From positions 124,001-188,000 of the forward strand of contig JALOAL010000002.1 of NCBI GenBank assembly GCA_023228825.1: 64,000 nt of DNA. The letters run 5' to 3'. Origin of the DNA: Dehalococcoidia bacterium (GTDB taxonomy: Bacteria; Chloroflexota; Dehalococcoidia; UBA2979). Position numbers and translations under genes: made by a program. Below the pieces are notes generated by a model. That model did no database searches and was not told where the DNA came from. It worked only from the letters and a program-made list of their open reading frames with translations. Shown here piece by piece: positions 33,139 through 41,338 of the stretch; positions within the stretch are counted from its first letter, which is position 1, and each line of letters starts with the position of its first letter.

Positions 33139-34032
33139 TCAGCCACCCATCACTTCGGCGGCGTTCATCGCCACCGGCGCCAGCAGGAGCAAGAAGAACG
33201 TGGGAAAGATGAAGAGCACCATGGGAATGGTCATCTTGACGGGGACCTTGTTGGCGAGTTCCCTCGCGACGAGGCGCCGGTGCTCGCGCAATTCACGGGC
33301 GCGGGCGCGGAGGATCTCCCCGACCGACACGCCGGAGCGCTCGGCCTGGGCGATCACCCTCGCGATGCCTGCCACGTCGGACGAGCCGGTGCGCTGGGCC
33401 ATGGCGTTGAGGGCGTCCTCGCGCGGTACGCCGACGGAGATCTCCCGCATCGTGCGGGCGAACTCGACGGCGATGGGACCGGTGAACTTCTGGGAGACCA
33501 CCATCATTGCCGCCTGCAACCCGAGGCCGCATTCGATGTTCGTGACGATCAGGTCGAGCACCTGCGGCAGCGCTCGGTCGATGCTGCGGGTGCGGGCCAT
33601 CGCGCGGCGGCGGAGGAGGAGCCAGGGCCCGCCGACCATGATCGCCAGCAGGATGCCCGCGGCGAGCAGCGGCGTCCTCTCGCGTGCGTCGGCGGTGAGC
33701 CAGGCTGCTGCCCCAGCGACCGAGGCGATACCCAGCACGGCCCAGATCGCCAGGAACTGTCCCGCGCGCATCGACTCGGCGCCGCCGCGTTCCAGGAGGG
33801 ACTCGGTCGTGCGCATCAGCCTCGGCGGGACGAGCCGTCCGAGGGTGGCGCGCACCGTGCGGCCGAGCGCGCCCTGACGACGCGGCGGCGGTGGGGCGGG
33901 CAGGCCGAACTCGGTGCGTTCGCGCAGGTTGTCCATGCGCACTCGGGCGCGCTGGTCCGGGGCGCCGGGACGCACACCCAGGACGAGGAACGCGATGGCG
34001 AGGGCTGCCCCGGCGGCAAGCATGACTTCCAC
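33139..34032 (-). CDS. tadC: Tad pilus inner-membrane platform protein TadC
   Basis: One of two paired platform proteins on which the pilus is assembled. The 297-residue product has an N-terminal hydrophobic helix, a cytoplasmic region and a T2SF (GspF-type) domain with DRALPQVLDLIVTNIECGLG followed by QAAMMVVSQKF. It then has AQRTGSSDVAGIARVIAQAE and two C-terminal helices (IPMVLFIFPTFFLLLLAP). It lies directly after tadB with a 3-bp gap. Order and neighbours match other Tad operons. Confidence 0.92.
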   Translation of the reverse strand: MEVMLAAGAALAIAFLVLGVRPGAPDQRARVRMDNLRERTEFGLPAPPPPRRQGALGRTVRATLGRLVPPRLMRTTESLLERGGAESMRAGQFLAIWAVLGIASVAGAAAWLTADARERTPLLAAGILLAIMVGGPWLLLRRRAMARTRSIDRALPQVLDLIVTNIECGLGLQAAMMVVSQKFTGPIAVEFARTMREISVGVPREDALNAMAQRTGSSDVAGIARVIAQAERSGVSVGEILRARARELREHRRLVARELANKVPVKMTIPMVLFIFPTFFLLLLAPVAMNAAEVMGG

Positions 34033-34035
34033 GGG

Positions 34036-35043
34036 CTACATCTCCAACTTCGCCAGGCGGCGCGCCAGGGCGTAGCCCAGCAGGTCCATGCACAACGCGA
34101 CCCCGAGCACGAGGCGGCCCGTCGGTTCGGTGATAAGGCGCCCGAAGACCTCCGGCATCATCGCCATGAGCAGTCCGGCGAGCAGCAGCGGGAAGACCGC
34201 GACGATGATCGCGGAGAACCGCTCGCGCGAGGTCAGGGCGTGCAATTCCTGCTGGAACGCCTGGCGTTCGCGGATCGTCTGGCCCACGCCCTTGAGGATC
34301 TCCGAGAGGTTGCCGCCTGTCCGTCGCTGCACCTCCAGCGCCGTCGCGACCACCTCGAAGTCCGGGCTGTTGATGCGGGTGCGCGCCTCCGCCAGGGCTC
34401 GGTCGAAGTCACTGCCGAGGCGCACGGCGTCCAGGAAGCGGCCCACCTCCTCGCCCAGCGGGCGGCCGATCTGCTCAGCGGCCGCGCCCAGGGCCTGCAT
34501 GTAACCGAAGCCGGAGGAGAGCATGGTGCTCATCACCTCGCAGAGTTCGACTAACTGGCGTTCCGTCTGCCGGGCTCTCCGTGCGATGCGCACGCGGAGG
34601 TAGACCGCGGGGAGCAGGAGACCGAGGGCCGCCCCGGCGCCTGCGGCCATCGGCAGAGGCATCGCGCCTCCTCCTGTCTCCGAGCCGGACGAGAGCGCCG
34701 TGAAGAGGGCCACGATGCTGCACCCGGCCACGAGGGCGGCCCGGACCATGAAGAAGTCACCGAGGCTCATTCCGATCCCGGCGCGGTCCAATTGCTGCCG
34801 CGGCGCGGTGCCGAGGAAACGGCGCAGCCCGCGGTCCACGAGCCCCAGCAGGCCGGCGCTACGGCCTCGAAAGATCGAGGTCGACGCTGCCGCCGGGGGT
34901 AGGCGCGTCGCCTCACGGTCGAGGGCGGCCAGGCGGGACTGGACGAGGATGTCCTGCGACAGCACCAGGCGAGCCACCGCCATCACCAGCAGCAGGACGG
35001 CCGTCCCGGCGCCGGCGGCCAGGGCGATGATCGTTGCGTCCAT
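34036..35043 (-). CDS. tadB: Tad pilus inner-membrane platform protein TadB
   Basis: Partner of TadC in the membrane platform, 335 residues from ATG 35043. An alternative ATG at 35058 overlaps tadA. N-terminal helix (IIALAAGAGTAVLLLVMAVA), a cytoplasmic loop, two central helices and the T2SF domain with VELCEVMSTMLSSGFGYMQA, SDFDRALAEARTRINSPDFE and RRTGGNLSEILKGVGQTIRE are all seen, ending in two more helices. The gene starts at the stop codon of tadA, so translation is coupled. Confidence 0.92.
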   Translation of the reverse strand: MDATIIALAAGAGTAVLLLVMAVARLVLSQDILVQSRLAALDREATRLPPAAASTSIFRGRSAGLLGLVDRGLRRFLGTAPRQQLDRAGIGMSLGDFFMVRAALVAGCSIVALFTALSSGSETGGGAMPLPMAAGAGAALGLLLPAVYLRVRIARRARQTERQLVELCEVMSTMLSSGFGYMQALGAAAEQIGRPLGEEVGRFLDAVRLGSDFDRALAEARTRINSPDFEVVATALEVQRRTGGNLSEILKGVGQTIRERQAFQQELHALTSRERFSAIIVAVFPLLLAGLLMAMMPEVFGRLITEPTGRLVLGVALCMDLLGYALARRLAKLEM

Positions 35044-35045
35044 GG

Positions 35046-36362
35046 TCACTGCGCCCATTCGTCTGCGGGGGATGAGTTGAAGCGCTCCGCGAACCGAGGG
35101 CGGATGCCGGTGGGCCGGAGGTCTCCCGCGACCTCGCCCTCCGGCCCGGGCAGGCCGCGCTCGAAGCGGAAGATGTCCTGCAGGCCCACAACGGCGCCCT
35201 CCAGGTGTGTGACCTCTGAAATGGCCATGAGGCGCCGCGACCCGTCCGGCAGGCGCGAGACCTGGATCACGAGGTGCAACGCGGAGGCGATCTGTTCACG
35301 GATGGCGGTGACCGGCAGTTCGAAGCCCGCCATCAGCACCATGTTCTCCACGCGCGACAGGGCGTCTCGAGGTGAGTTTGCGTGCACCGTGCTCATGGAG
35401 CCTTCGTGCCCGGTGTTCATCGCCTGCATCATGTCGAAGGCCTCGGCGCCCCGGACCTCGCCCAGGATGATGCGGTCCGGCCGCATGCGGAGCGCGTTGC
35501 GGAGCAGGTCACGCTGGGAGATCTCCGCCCGCGCGTTCATCACCGCTGGGCGCGCCTCCAGCGTGACCACGTGTCGCTGCCGCAGGCGGATCTCCACCGG
35601 GTCCTCGATGGTCACGATGCGCTCCGCCTCCGGGATGGACTCGGAGAGTGCGCTCAGCAACGTCGTCTTGCCGCTGCCGGTGCCGCCGGAGATCAGGACG
35701 TTCACCTTGGTGCGCACGCACTCGCGCAGGAAGGCCGCGGCCTCCTCGGTCAGTGCGCCCACGCGCACCAGGTCGGCCATGTCGAAGCGGTCGTGGCGGA
35801 ACTTGCGGATAGTGATGCTGGGGCTGTGCACCGCGATCGGCGGTAGCACCACGTTCACGCGCGATCCGTCCGCCAGGCGCGCGTCCACCATCGGCGCGGT
35901 CTCGTCCAGTCGGCGGCCCAGGGGCGCCACGATGCGGTCAGCGATGCGCTGGATGTGGGCGGCGTCACGAAAGCGCGACTCGCTCTCGTGGAGGACGCCG
36001 TCGCGTTCGTAGTAGACCTCGTCCGGAGCGTTCACCATCACCTCGCTGACCTCGGGGTCGTCGAGGAGCGCCTGGATCGGGCCCAGCCCGAGCACCTCGT
36101 TCGTGACCTCGTCGATCACGTCGCGGCGTGTGACGCCGGGCGGTGTGGCTCCGGCGTGGGCGAGGACCGAGGAGATGGACGCCTCCAGGTGCGCCCGGCG
36201 TGAAGCCTCCGGCAGCGCCTCCAGGGCACGGAGGTCCAGGTCTCGGATGATCTGGTCATGCACCTGCATGACGAGGGCGCGCCGGGAGGCGTCCGCATCC
36301 AGCAAGCGCCTGCTCATCGTCAAGGGGGTCATAGGGGGCATGGGGTACGGCTCGACGCTCAT
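35046..36362 (-). CDS. tadA: Tad pilus assembly ATPase TadA/CpaF
   Basis: Secretion ATPase that drives Flp pilus assembly, 438 residues. It has the CpaF N-terminal helical region, the VIDEVTNEVLGLGPIQALLD and VMVNAPDEVYYERDG blocks, Walker A at ISGGTGSGKTTLLSALS, the Asp box TIEDPVEIRL, Walker B ILGEVRGAEAFDMMQAMNTG and the His box GSMSTVHANSPRDAL. All nucleotide-binding features are intact. It overlaps cpaE by 4 bp and is followed by tadB. Confidence 0.96.
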   Translation of the reverse strand: MSVEPYPMPPMTPLTMSRRLLDADASRRALVMQVHDQIIRDLDLRALEALPEASRRAHLEASISSVLAHAGATPPGVTRRDVIDEVTNEVLGLGPIQALLDDPEVSEVMVNAPDEVYYERDGVLHESESRFRDAAHIQRIADRIVAPLGRRLDETAPMVDARLADGSRVNVVLPPIAVHSPSITIRKFRHDRFDMADLVRVGALTEEAAAFLRECVRTKVNVLISGGTGSGKTTLLSALSESIPEAERIVTIEDPVEIRLRQRHVVTLEARPAVMNARAEISQRDLLRNALRMRPDRIILGEVRGAEAFDMMQAMNTGHEGSMSTVHANSPRDALSRVENMVLMAGFELPVTAIREQIASALHLVIQVSRLPDGSRRLMAISEVTHLEGAVVGLQDIFRFERGLPGPEGEVAGDLRPTGIRPRFAERFNSSPADEWAQ

Positions 36363-37630
36363 CGTCCACCTCGTTGTGTCAGGGCTCGTTGTGCCAGGGC
36401 TCGCTGTGTCAGGGGCTGTGTCAGCAGGGATCGCAGGCTGCGGCGCCCGGGCTGGGCGGCCGTCCCGGTAATGGCGGCGGCCATCTCGTAGACCGCCCGT
36501 GAGAACCCGCCGCCCGGTTGCTCCAGCAGCACAGGGACGCCTCGCTGGACGCTGCGGCCCAGGTGGCGGTCATGGGGGATGGCCTGTGCGACGCGGAGCC
36601 CGGTGGCCTCCGCCACGTCGGACGCGGTCACCGTGCTGGCGTCCGTGCTGTTGTTGATCACGAGGCGGATGCGACCGGGGTCCACCTCCAGCGACTGCAG
36701 GATGCGCACCGCGGTCTTCGTGTCCTTGATGCTGGACAGTTCCATGGAGGTCACCAGCAGCACGATGTCGGCCTCGCAGACCGAGGCGGCGACCAGTTCG
36801 TTGATCGTGCCGGGCGTGTCGACCACGACGTACTCGTGCGTCTCGGCCAGCGCGGTGGCGATGCGGGCGATGCGTTCGGGGCCTACCACGCGCCAGTCCT
36901 GTGGTTCGGGGAACACGCCCAGCACGTCCACGCCGCTGGAGTGCGTGACGAGGCAGTCCGCGACGGCCTGGCGTGAGACCTCCATGGCCCCACGCGCGAG
37001 GAAGGAGATGCAGCGTTCGGCCGTGGTCTCCACGTCCAGCATCACGCCGACGTCGCCAAACTGGACGTCCGCATCCAGCAGCGCAACGTCCTGGCCAGAC
37101 GATTGGCGAAGGGCCACCGCCAGGTTCACGGCAAGCGTGCTCTTGCCGATCCCGCCCTTCGCGCCGGCGACCGTCACGATCGTCCCGAGGCCGCGGCCCT
37201 CGCTGGTCTCGTCCCCGCGCGCGCGCTCTTGCGCGAGGGCCGCCTGCACCGCCTCGGCAAGGTCATCCGGGCGCATGGGCTTCAGGAGGAAGTCGCGCGC
37301 GCCGGCGCGCATGGCCCGCCTCAGAAATGCGGGCTCGGCGCGAGAGGAGTAGGCGACCACCGGCACCTGCGGGATCTGTCGCTGGAGCGCCTCGATCGTC
37401 GTCAGCCCGCGCATCGGCGGCTCTTCGAGCGAGAGCAGGATGATCGAGGGCGCGCGTTCCACCGCGAGGAACGTGGCCTCCGCGCCGTACGCGGCCTCGG
37501 CGGCCACCACGAGTCCGGCGCGCTTCGCGGTGGCGACGGCCTCCAGGCGGCTGTCCAGGTTCGGGTCCACCACGAGCGCGGTGAGGGCCGCCGTGGACTG
37601 CCGGTTGTCCGGAGTGGCGAGGAGCGTCAT
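36359..37630 (-). CDS. cpaE: CpaE/TadZ-like pilus localisation ATPase with degenerate receiver domain
   Basis: A 423-residue protein that places the Tad machinery in the cell. The N-terminal 120 residues look like a receiver domain (TALVVDPNLDSR, then RDFLLKPMRPDDLAEA), but the phosphoacceptor position reads LLSLEEP, with Ser in place of Asp, as is common in this family. The MinD/ParA-type ATPase follows with the deviant Walker A AGAKGGIGKSTLAVNLAVAL, then DADVQFGDVGVML and VVDTPGTINEL. It overlaps both neighbours by 4 bp, as part of the tightly packed pilus operon. Confidence 0.9.
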   Translation of the reverse strand: MTLLATPDNRQSTAALTALVVDPNLDSRLEAVATAKRAGLVVAAEAAYGAEATFLAVERAPSIILLSLEEPPMRGLTTIEALQRQIPQVPVVAYSSRAEPAFLRRAMRAGARDFLLKPMRPDDLAEAVQAALAQERARGDETSEGRGLGTIVTVAGAKGGIGKSTLAVNLAVALRQSSGQDVALLDADVQFGDVGVMLDVETTAERCISFLARGAMEVSRQAVADCLVTHSSGVDVLGVFPEPQDWRVVGPERIARIATALAETHEYVVVDTPGTINELVAASVCEADIVLLVTSMELSSIKDTKTAVRILQSLEVDPGRIRLVINNSTDASTVTASDVAEATGLRVAQAIPHDRHLGRSVQRGVPVLLEQPGGGFSRAVYEMAAAITGTAAQPGRRSLRSLLTQPLTQRALAQRALTQRGGR

Positions 37631-38481
37631 CGCGTGGCCACCTGCGGCCGGTCGGAGGGTGTGCTGAAGACTGTGACGGGTGCTATCGGGGCCGTGAGGG
37701 TCTCTCCGAACGGCCGCAGCGCGAGGCCAATCGAGCCTTCCATGACCGCCATGAACAGCACCTGGGCCTGGTCCGGGCTCACAGCGAGCGTGACCGAGGC
37801 CGCCTGGGGCTGCACCTCGGCCTCGTCGGCTCGCTGCGCGCCGGCGTCGCGGGCCACGGCGGAGGCCGGGCTCACGGACTGGCCGATGGCGAGCACCAGA
37901 GCGTCCTGCAGGATCGTGACCACGGCGCCGTGGTCACGAGTGGTGTCGCCCATGTCGCTCTCGGCCATGGCGCGCCGCTCGTGGCCCTCGATGCGTCGCG
38001 AGTCGACGGCGGCGAGGACGTCCACGCGGTCGCCGGGGACGATCAGGCCACCAGCGCCGGAGACCTCGGAGAGCGGGACGGAGACCGCGCGCATGCCGTC
38101 GGGGATGACGAACGCCAGGCCCGTGGAGGCCGGCCGTTCGGTGTCCACGAACTTCGAGGCGAGGATCTGCTCACCCGCCGCCACCGGGTAGCGGAGCATG
38201 CGGCCCTCGGCCTGTTCGAGCGTGGTGAGTGCGCCCGCCGCCACGGAGGCCGCGGGCATCTCTACCACGCGGACCGCGCCGCCCTCGATGGCGGCGCCGG
38301 CCGCCAGGTCGCGGGACGCGACCAGGACTTCCGTGCTCGCCTCGCGAGGGGCGCTCTGCTGCTGGTCGTCCGCAAGCGTGGGCAGCCAGGCCAGCACTCC
38401 TGCGAACGTCGCGCCGCCCAGGATGAGTGCGAGCAGGATCGGGACCCGGCTAGTCCCCATTGCGCGTGAGAGTCGTGACAT
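37627..38481 (-). CDS. cpaB: Flp pilus assembly protein CpaB/RcpC (SAF domain)
   Basis: A 284-residue protein with one N-terminal membrane helix (ILLALILGGATFAGVLAWLP) and an outward-facing SAF domain (VLVASRDLAAGAAIEGGAVR, then GRMLRYPVAAGEQILASKFV) and RcpC-like domain (MRAVSVPLSEVSGAGGLIVP, GDRVDVLAAV). In two-membrane bacteria CpaB works with the CpaC secretin. No secretin gene is present here, so it presumably guides the pilus through the cell wall. AGGAAAG precedes the ATG. Confidence 0.88.
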   Translation of the reverse strand: MSRLSRAMGTSRVPILLALILGGATFAGVLAWLPTLADDQQQSAPREASTEVLVASRDLAAGAAIEGGAVRVVEMPAASVAAGALTTLEQAEGRMLRYPVAAGEQILASKFVDTERPASTGLAFVIPDGMRAVSVPLSEVSGAGGLIVPGDRVDVLAAVDSRRIEGHERRAMAESDMGDTTRDHGAVVTILQDALVLAIGQSVSPASAVARDAGAQRADEAEVQPQAASVTLAVSPDQAQVLFMAVMEGSIGLALRPFGETLTAPIAPVTVFSTPSDRPQVATR

Positions 38482-38520
38482 TGAGGTGCTCTTTCCTGGT
38501 GTCGACCGGTCGCTGGTCGT

Positions 38521-39612
38521 CTACTGGGCAAGCCGCGCCTGCGCGAGGTCTGCGATCGTTCGGAAGGCGGCCTGCAGGTCGGATGGCTCCGGAGCGTCCA
38601 GGTAGACGCCGCTGCCGATGCTCGCGATCTGCTGAAGGAAGGTGTGGTCCACGCCATCGCCCAGGCCGATGACGTAGATGCGGATACCGGCGTCCGCGGC
38701 CAGTTGCGCCTGCTGTTGGGCGTAGTTCTGACCCTGCGTGGTGTTCGTGGGCAGGTTGGGAATCCCGTCCGTGAGGAGGACGATGATCTTGGCCGCATCC
38801 GTCTGTGCACTGGCGCCGGTGAGTTGCCCGCGCGCGAGGAGTAGCGCTGCGCCGATGTTCGTGGAACCGCCCGGGGTCATGTCCTGCACGGCCGCCTCGA
38901 ACACGCTTCCCGCCCCGAACGAGGCGCCGAGGGCACGGTCCGTGGAGGCGGTGGACGCGTAGGAGACGAGCGCGAGTTGGTCGTACACCGGCGAGAAGTT
39001 CCGGCTGAAGTCGATTGCGGCGTCCTGGACGTCGTTGAACGGCGCCCAGTCGCTGGGCGTGTTGGGACACGTGTTGCTCGTGTAGCCCAGCGAGTCCGCA
39101 CACATCGAACCCGACCGGTCGATCACCACCGCCAGGTCGCGCCCGGAACTACACGCCACCGCCGTCGCACCTACGTTCCACTCGGTAATGCCGAGGTACC
39201 GCAGGAAGAACGACGGTGGCTCACGTTCGATCGTGACCTGCACGCCGGTCGCCAGGCCGTCGCTCCCTGAGAAGCAGTTGTCGACCAGGGAGACGGTGAG
39301 GCCCGCGTCGTTGGGGACGCCGTTCTTGCCGGCCCAGGCGATGGCGTGCGTCACTGCGGAGACCTGGTCCGTCGCCTGCACCGTCGGGTTGGATGAGAGT
39401 GACAGTTCGAGCGCTCCGGCGAGTGCGGAGTTGTCCGCGTCGCCCTGCGCGTCCCGCCGGGCGTTCAGCATCAGGCCTACGTCGATGACGGCCGCGCCGA
39501 ACATGGCAAAGAGGAAGGCAAACAGGACGATGAAGATCGCCGCCTGGCCCTCCGCTCGGCGAGCCACGCGCCATGCCGAGGAGGGGCGGGAGCGCACGAG
39601 GTGGATCAGCAT
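38521..39612 (-). CDS. TadG-like pilus protein with von Willebrand factor A domain
   Basis: A 363-residue protein from ATG 39612, overlapping tadE by 7 bp. The N-terminus is a TadE/TadG-type pseudopilin helix (RAEGQAAIFIVLFAFLFAMF, then GAAVIDVGLMLNARRDAQGD). The C-terminal 230 residues form a vWA domain with an intact MIDAS (DLAVVIDRSGSM, the T in GGSTNIG, and LLTDGIPN). The cysteines in NCFSGS, AVACSSG, SMCADS and NTCPNT may make disulfides outside the cell. This is typical of Tad loci, where such proteins act as minor pilins or adhesion modules. Confidence 0.88.
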   Translation of the reverse strand: MLIHLVRSRPSSAWRVARRAEGQAAIFIVLFAFLFAMFGAAVIDVGLMLNARRDAQGDADNSALAGALELSLSSNPTVQATDQVSAVTHAIAWAGKNGVPNDAGLTVSLVDNCFSGSDGLATGVQVTIEREPPSFFLRYLGITEWNVGATAVACSSGRDLAVVIDRSGSMCADSLGYTSNTCPNTPSDWAPFNDVQDAAIDFSRNFSPVYDQLALVSYASTASTDRALGASFGAGSVFEAAVQDMTPGGSTNIGAALLLARGQLTGASAQTDAAKIIVLLTDGIPNLPTNTTQGQNYAQQQAQLAADAGIRIYVIGLGDGVDHTFLQQIASIGSGVYLDAPEPSDLQAAFRTIADLAQARLAQ

Positions 39613-40082
39613 GCCGGTCCACCTCGTGCCACTGGAATCGCCGGCGCCTGCTCGAGCCGCCCGGTCGAGCACGCGCTGAGGGTGATGCTGGCCGGGAACC
39701 CCGCCTCGCCCAGAAAGGCCATGAGCGAGCCGAGCGGCGTGACCATCGCGTAGTGGTGCGAGACGTGCACCACGACTGAGTCACCCCGCGCGACACTCCC
39801 CGGACCTCCCGGGTAGGAGACGGTGATCTCCGAGCACTCCAGGTTCTCCGCGCTGGTGTTCAGCGCCCGTCCTCGGACCGTGTTCGGGGCACAGGTGGCG
39901 TTACCCGGAGGTGACCCCAGTGCCCCGTAGCGGGCGCCCTCCGCCGCAGCATTGCTGACGGCGAGATGGCTGTTGAGGGCGAAGCCAAACTCCACGACCG
40001 CGAAGATCATCAGCAGGATGAGCGGCAGCACGAGCACCAACTCGACCACCGCCTGTCCCTCCGACTTCAGCACGTGAGGCAT
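39606..40082 (-). CDS. tadE: TadE-like pseudopilin
   Basis: A 158-residue minor pilin. AGGAGGAGGG precedes the ATG. The N-terminus MPHVLKSEGQAVVELVLVLP is the TadE motif, with the Glu a few residues after the likely cleavage point and a long hydrophobic helix (LILLMIFAVVEFGFALNSHL). NAAAEGARYGALG, the usual continuation, follows. The rest is a small extracytoplasmic domain with several cysteines. Positioned between the pilin and the vWA protein genes. Confidence 0.9.
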   Translation of the reverse strand: MPHVLKSEGQAVVELVLVLPLILLMIFAVVEFGFALNSHLAVSNAAAEGARYGALGSPPGNATCAPNTVRGRALNTSAENLECSEITVSYPGGPGSVARGDSVVVHVSHHYAMVTPLGSLMAFLGEAGFPASITLSACSTGRLEQAPAIPVARGGPAC

Positions 40083-40110
40083 GGCAGCCCTCCTCCTGGC
40101 CGCGTGTCGC

Positions 40111-40299
40111 CTAGGCAGCGAGCGCGCCGGTGACCTTGCCGATGGCCGAGGCGACGGCGCCCTTCAGCGGATCGACGGCGCCCACCACCAGGACCACGGC
40201 GATCAGTCCCGTGACCAGGACGTATTCGACCGTGCCCTGGCCCTCTTCGCGCTCGGCACGGGCGGACAGGTTGAGGAAGAAGTTGTTGATGCGAGACAT
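40111..40299 (-). CDS. flp: Flp/Fap-type major pilin
   Basis: Major subunit of the Tad pilus, 62 residues. The short leader ends EREEGQGTVEYVLVTGLIAV. Cleavage is expected after the Gly in EEG, leaving Glu five residues in and Tyr next to it, the Flp hallmark. One hydrophobic helix follows, then a short GKVTGALAA tail. AGGAGGACCTC directly precedes the ATG. It is the first gene of a leftward operon running to 32247: flp, tadE, vWA, cpaB, cpaE, tadA, tadB, tadC, DUF192, prepilin peptidase. Confidence 0.94.
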   Translation of the reverse strand: MSRINNFFLNLSARAEREEGQGTVEYVLVTGLIAVVLVVGAVDPLKGAVASAIGKVTGALAA

Positions 40300-40870
40300 G
40301 AGGTCCTCCTGTGAAGCCGGTCTTGTGTGAAGCCGGCCTGGCCGGCTTCGTGTTCAGTGTTTGCGTGTGCAGTGGATGGATGTCGTGCTGGTGCGATCAC
40401 TCGCTAGCAAGGTGTTCTGAATGTGCGCGCATCGACCCCCTCACGGACCCTGATGGACCCCTGTTCTTCGAGTGGAGTTGGGCTGGTTGACGCTGTCGGT
40501 TGGGTGCCGCCCCAATGCCAGGTCTTCCACAGATGACCCGGGCTGCATCTTGGAAGAGCGCGATGCAGAAGAAGTTGAGGAGGAGTCACTCCTCAACGTC
40601 AGGTCAATGTCAGACTTACTGCGGCGGATAGAAGGCTCGACAATGCCGGCGGCGTGGCCGGACTCAACAGGCGGGCGGTAGGACGGTCCCGGTCAGCGGC
40701 GGTCGAGTTCGCGGGGGGGCCCGGCGGCTCAGCGGGGACGCCGGCCGCAGGGACGCGGGCCTCGATGGGCCTCGACGCGGGTGGGCGCGGTGTCCTGTGG
40801 CGGGCCAGCGAGGTGTGACCTTCGCGTGGTCACAGGGTGCGGGGCAACGCGATGAGACCGACGCAAGGGC
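40300..40870 (-). promoter_or_regulatory. Long non-coding region upstream of the Tad operon with two strong stem-loops
   Basis: No convincing gene is seen on either strand. GAAGCCGGCC and GGCCGGCTTC (40329-40349) pair perfectly around one base, 30 bp upstream of flp, with a partial third copy of the arm at about 40313. GTTGAGGAG and CTCCTCAAC (40574-40597) form a second perfect 9-bp inverted repeat, followed by GTCAGGTCAATGTCAG, which contains repeated GTCA steps. These are candidate 5' leader and operator structures for the pilus operon. Confidence 0.5.
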
Positions 40871-40943
40871 ATGGCACGGGTGGCCGGGCGCTTCCGGATG
40901 GGGGCCCAGGACTTCTGATCCAGGTGAGCGCCCATCCGTGACG
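40871..40943 (+). pseudogene. Remnant of a formylglycine-generating-enzyme-type gene (5' end only)
   Basis: ATGGCACGGGTGGCC, GCGCTTCCGGATGGGG and AGGACTTCT align with the FGE gene at 4490-4560, with one codon missing and about ten substitutions over the first 50 bases. The reading gives MARVAGRFRMGAQDF and then a stop, compared with MVRVAGGRFRMGSEDF in the intact gene. Beyond about 40943 the similarity fades. It is a decayed fragment, not a gene. Confidence 0.6.
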
Positions 40944-40972
40944 GCCTCGGCTCGCAAGCGAAACGTTGAGGG

Positions 40973-41203
40973 CTACTCCCCGTACTTGATGCGGTGTTCG
41001 TCCAGCGCGTCCGCGTCGAACTGCATGCGGACGGCGCGCACCGTCTCGTCGCCGATGGAGGCCACCTCGTCCGTCCTCAACCAGTAGTCCGGCTCGCCCG
41101 GGACGTCGAGCAGGAACGCACCGTCAGTGATCCGCTTGATCCTGCCCACGGGCCGCCCGTCCGAGGTGAGGACCCAGTTGTCGATTTCCGGTTGTATGGC
41201 CAT
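40973..41203 (-). CDS. Small PRC-barrel-like protein
   Basis: A 76-residue protein starting at ATG 41203 behind GGAGAGG. It is made of short beta strands: NWVLTSDGRPVGRIKRITDG, FLLDVPGEPDYWLRTDEVAS, then a helix DALDEHRIKYG. This resembles PRC-barrel/DUF2171-type proteins, where GxxvGxVxxv and a following aspartate are typical. Such proteins are often stress-linked or bind metabolic partners, but no role can be assigned. It lies downstream of the baeRF-type gene, from which a strong stem-loop separates it. Confidence 0.6.
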   Translation of the reverse strand: MAIQPEIDNWVLTSDGRPVGRIKRITDGAFLLDVPGEPDYWLRTDEVASIGDETVRAVRMQFDADALDEHRIKYGE

Positions 41204-41267
41204 GTCGCTGCCTCTCCAGCCACGACCCCGGGCGCACACCGCTGCGCGCCATTCCGAAGCCAGCGTA

Positions 41268-41308
41268 CTCCAGCCATCGAGCGCCTCGCTCACGGTCGAT
41301 GGCTGGAG
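41268..41308 (-). terminator. Stem-loop after the baeRF-type gene
   Basis: CTCCAGCCATCGA and TCGATGGCTGGAG form a perfect 13-bp stem with a 15-base loop, about 30 bp beyond the stop at 41339 in the leftward direction. No T-run follows. A terminator or mRNA-end structure is likely. Confidence 0.65.
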
Positions 41309-41338
41309 GGCGGGCTGATGCCTGCGTCCGTTGCGGGC

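Noticed and set aside
40404..40957. Several 60-100 codon frames upstream of flp.
   Set aside because: They lack ribosome-binding sites and conserved motifs, overlap each other in opposite directions and cross the inverted repeats and the FGE remnant.
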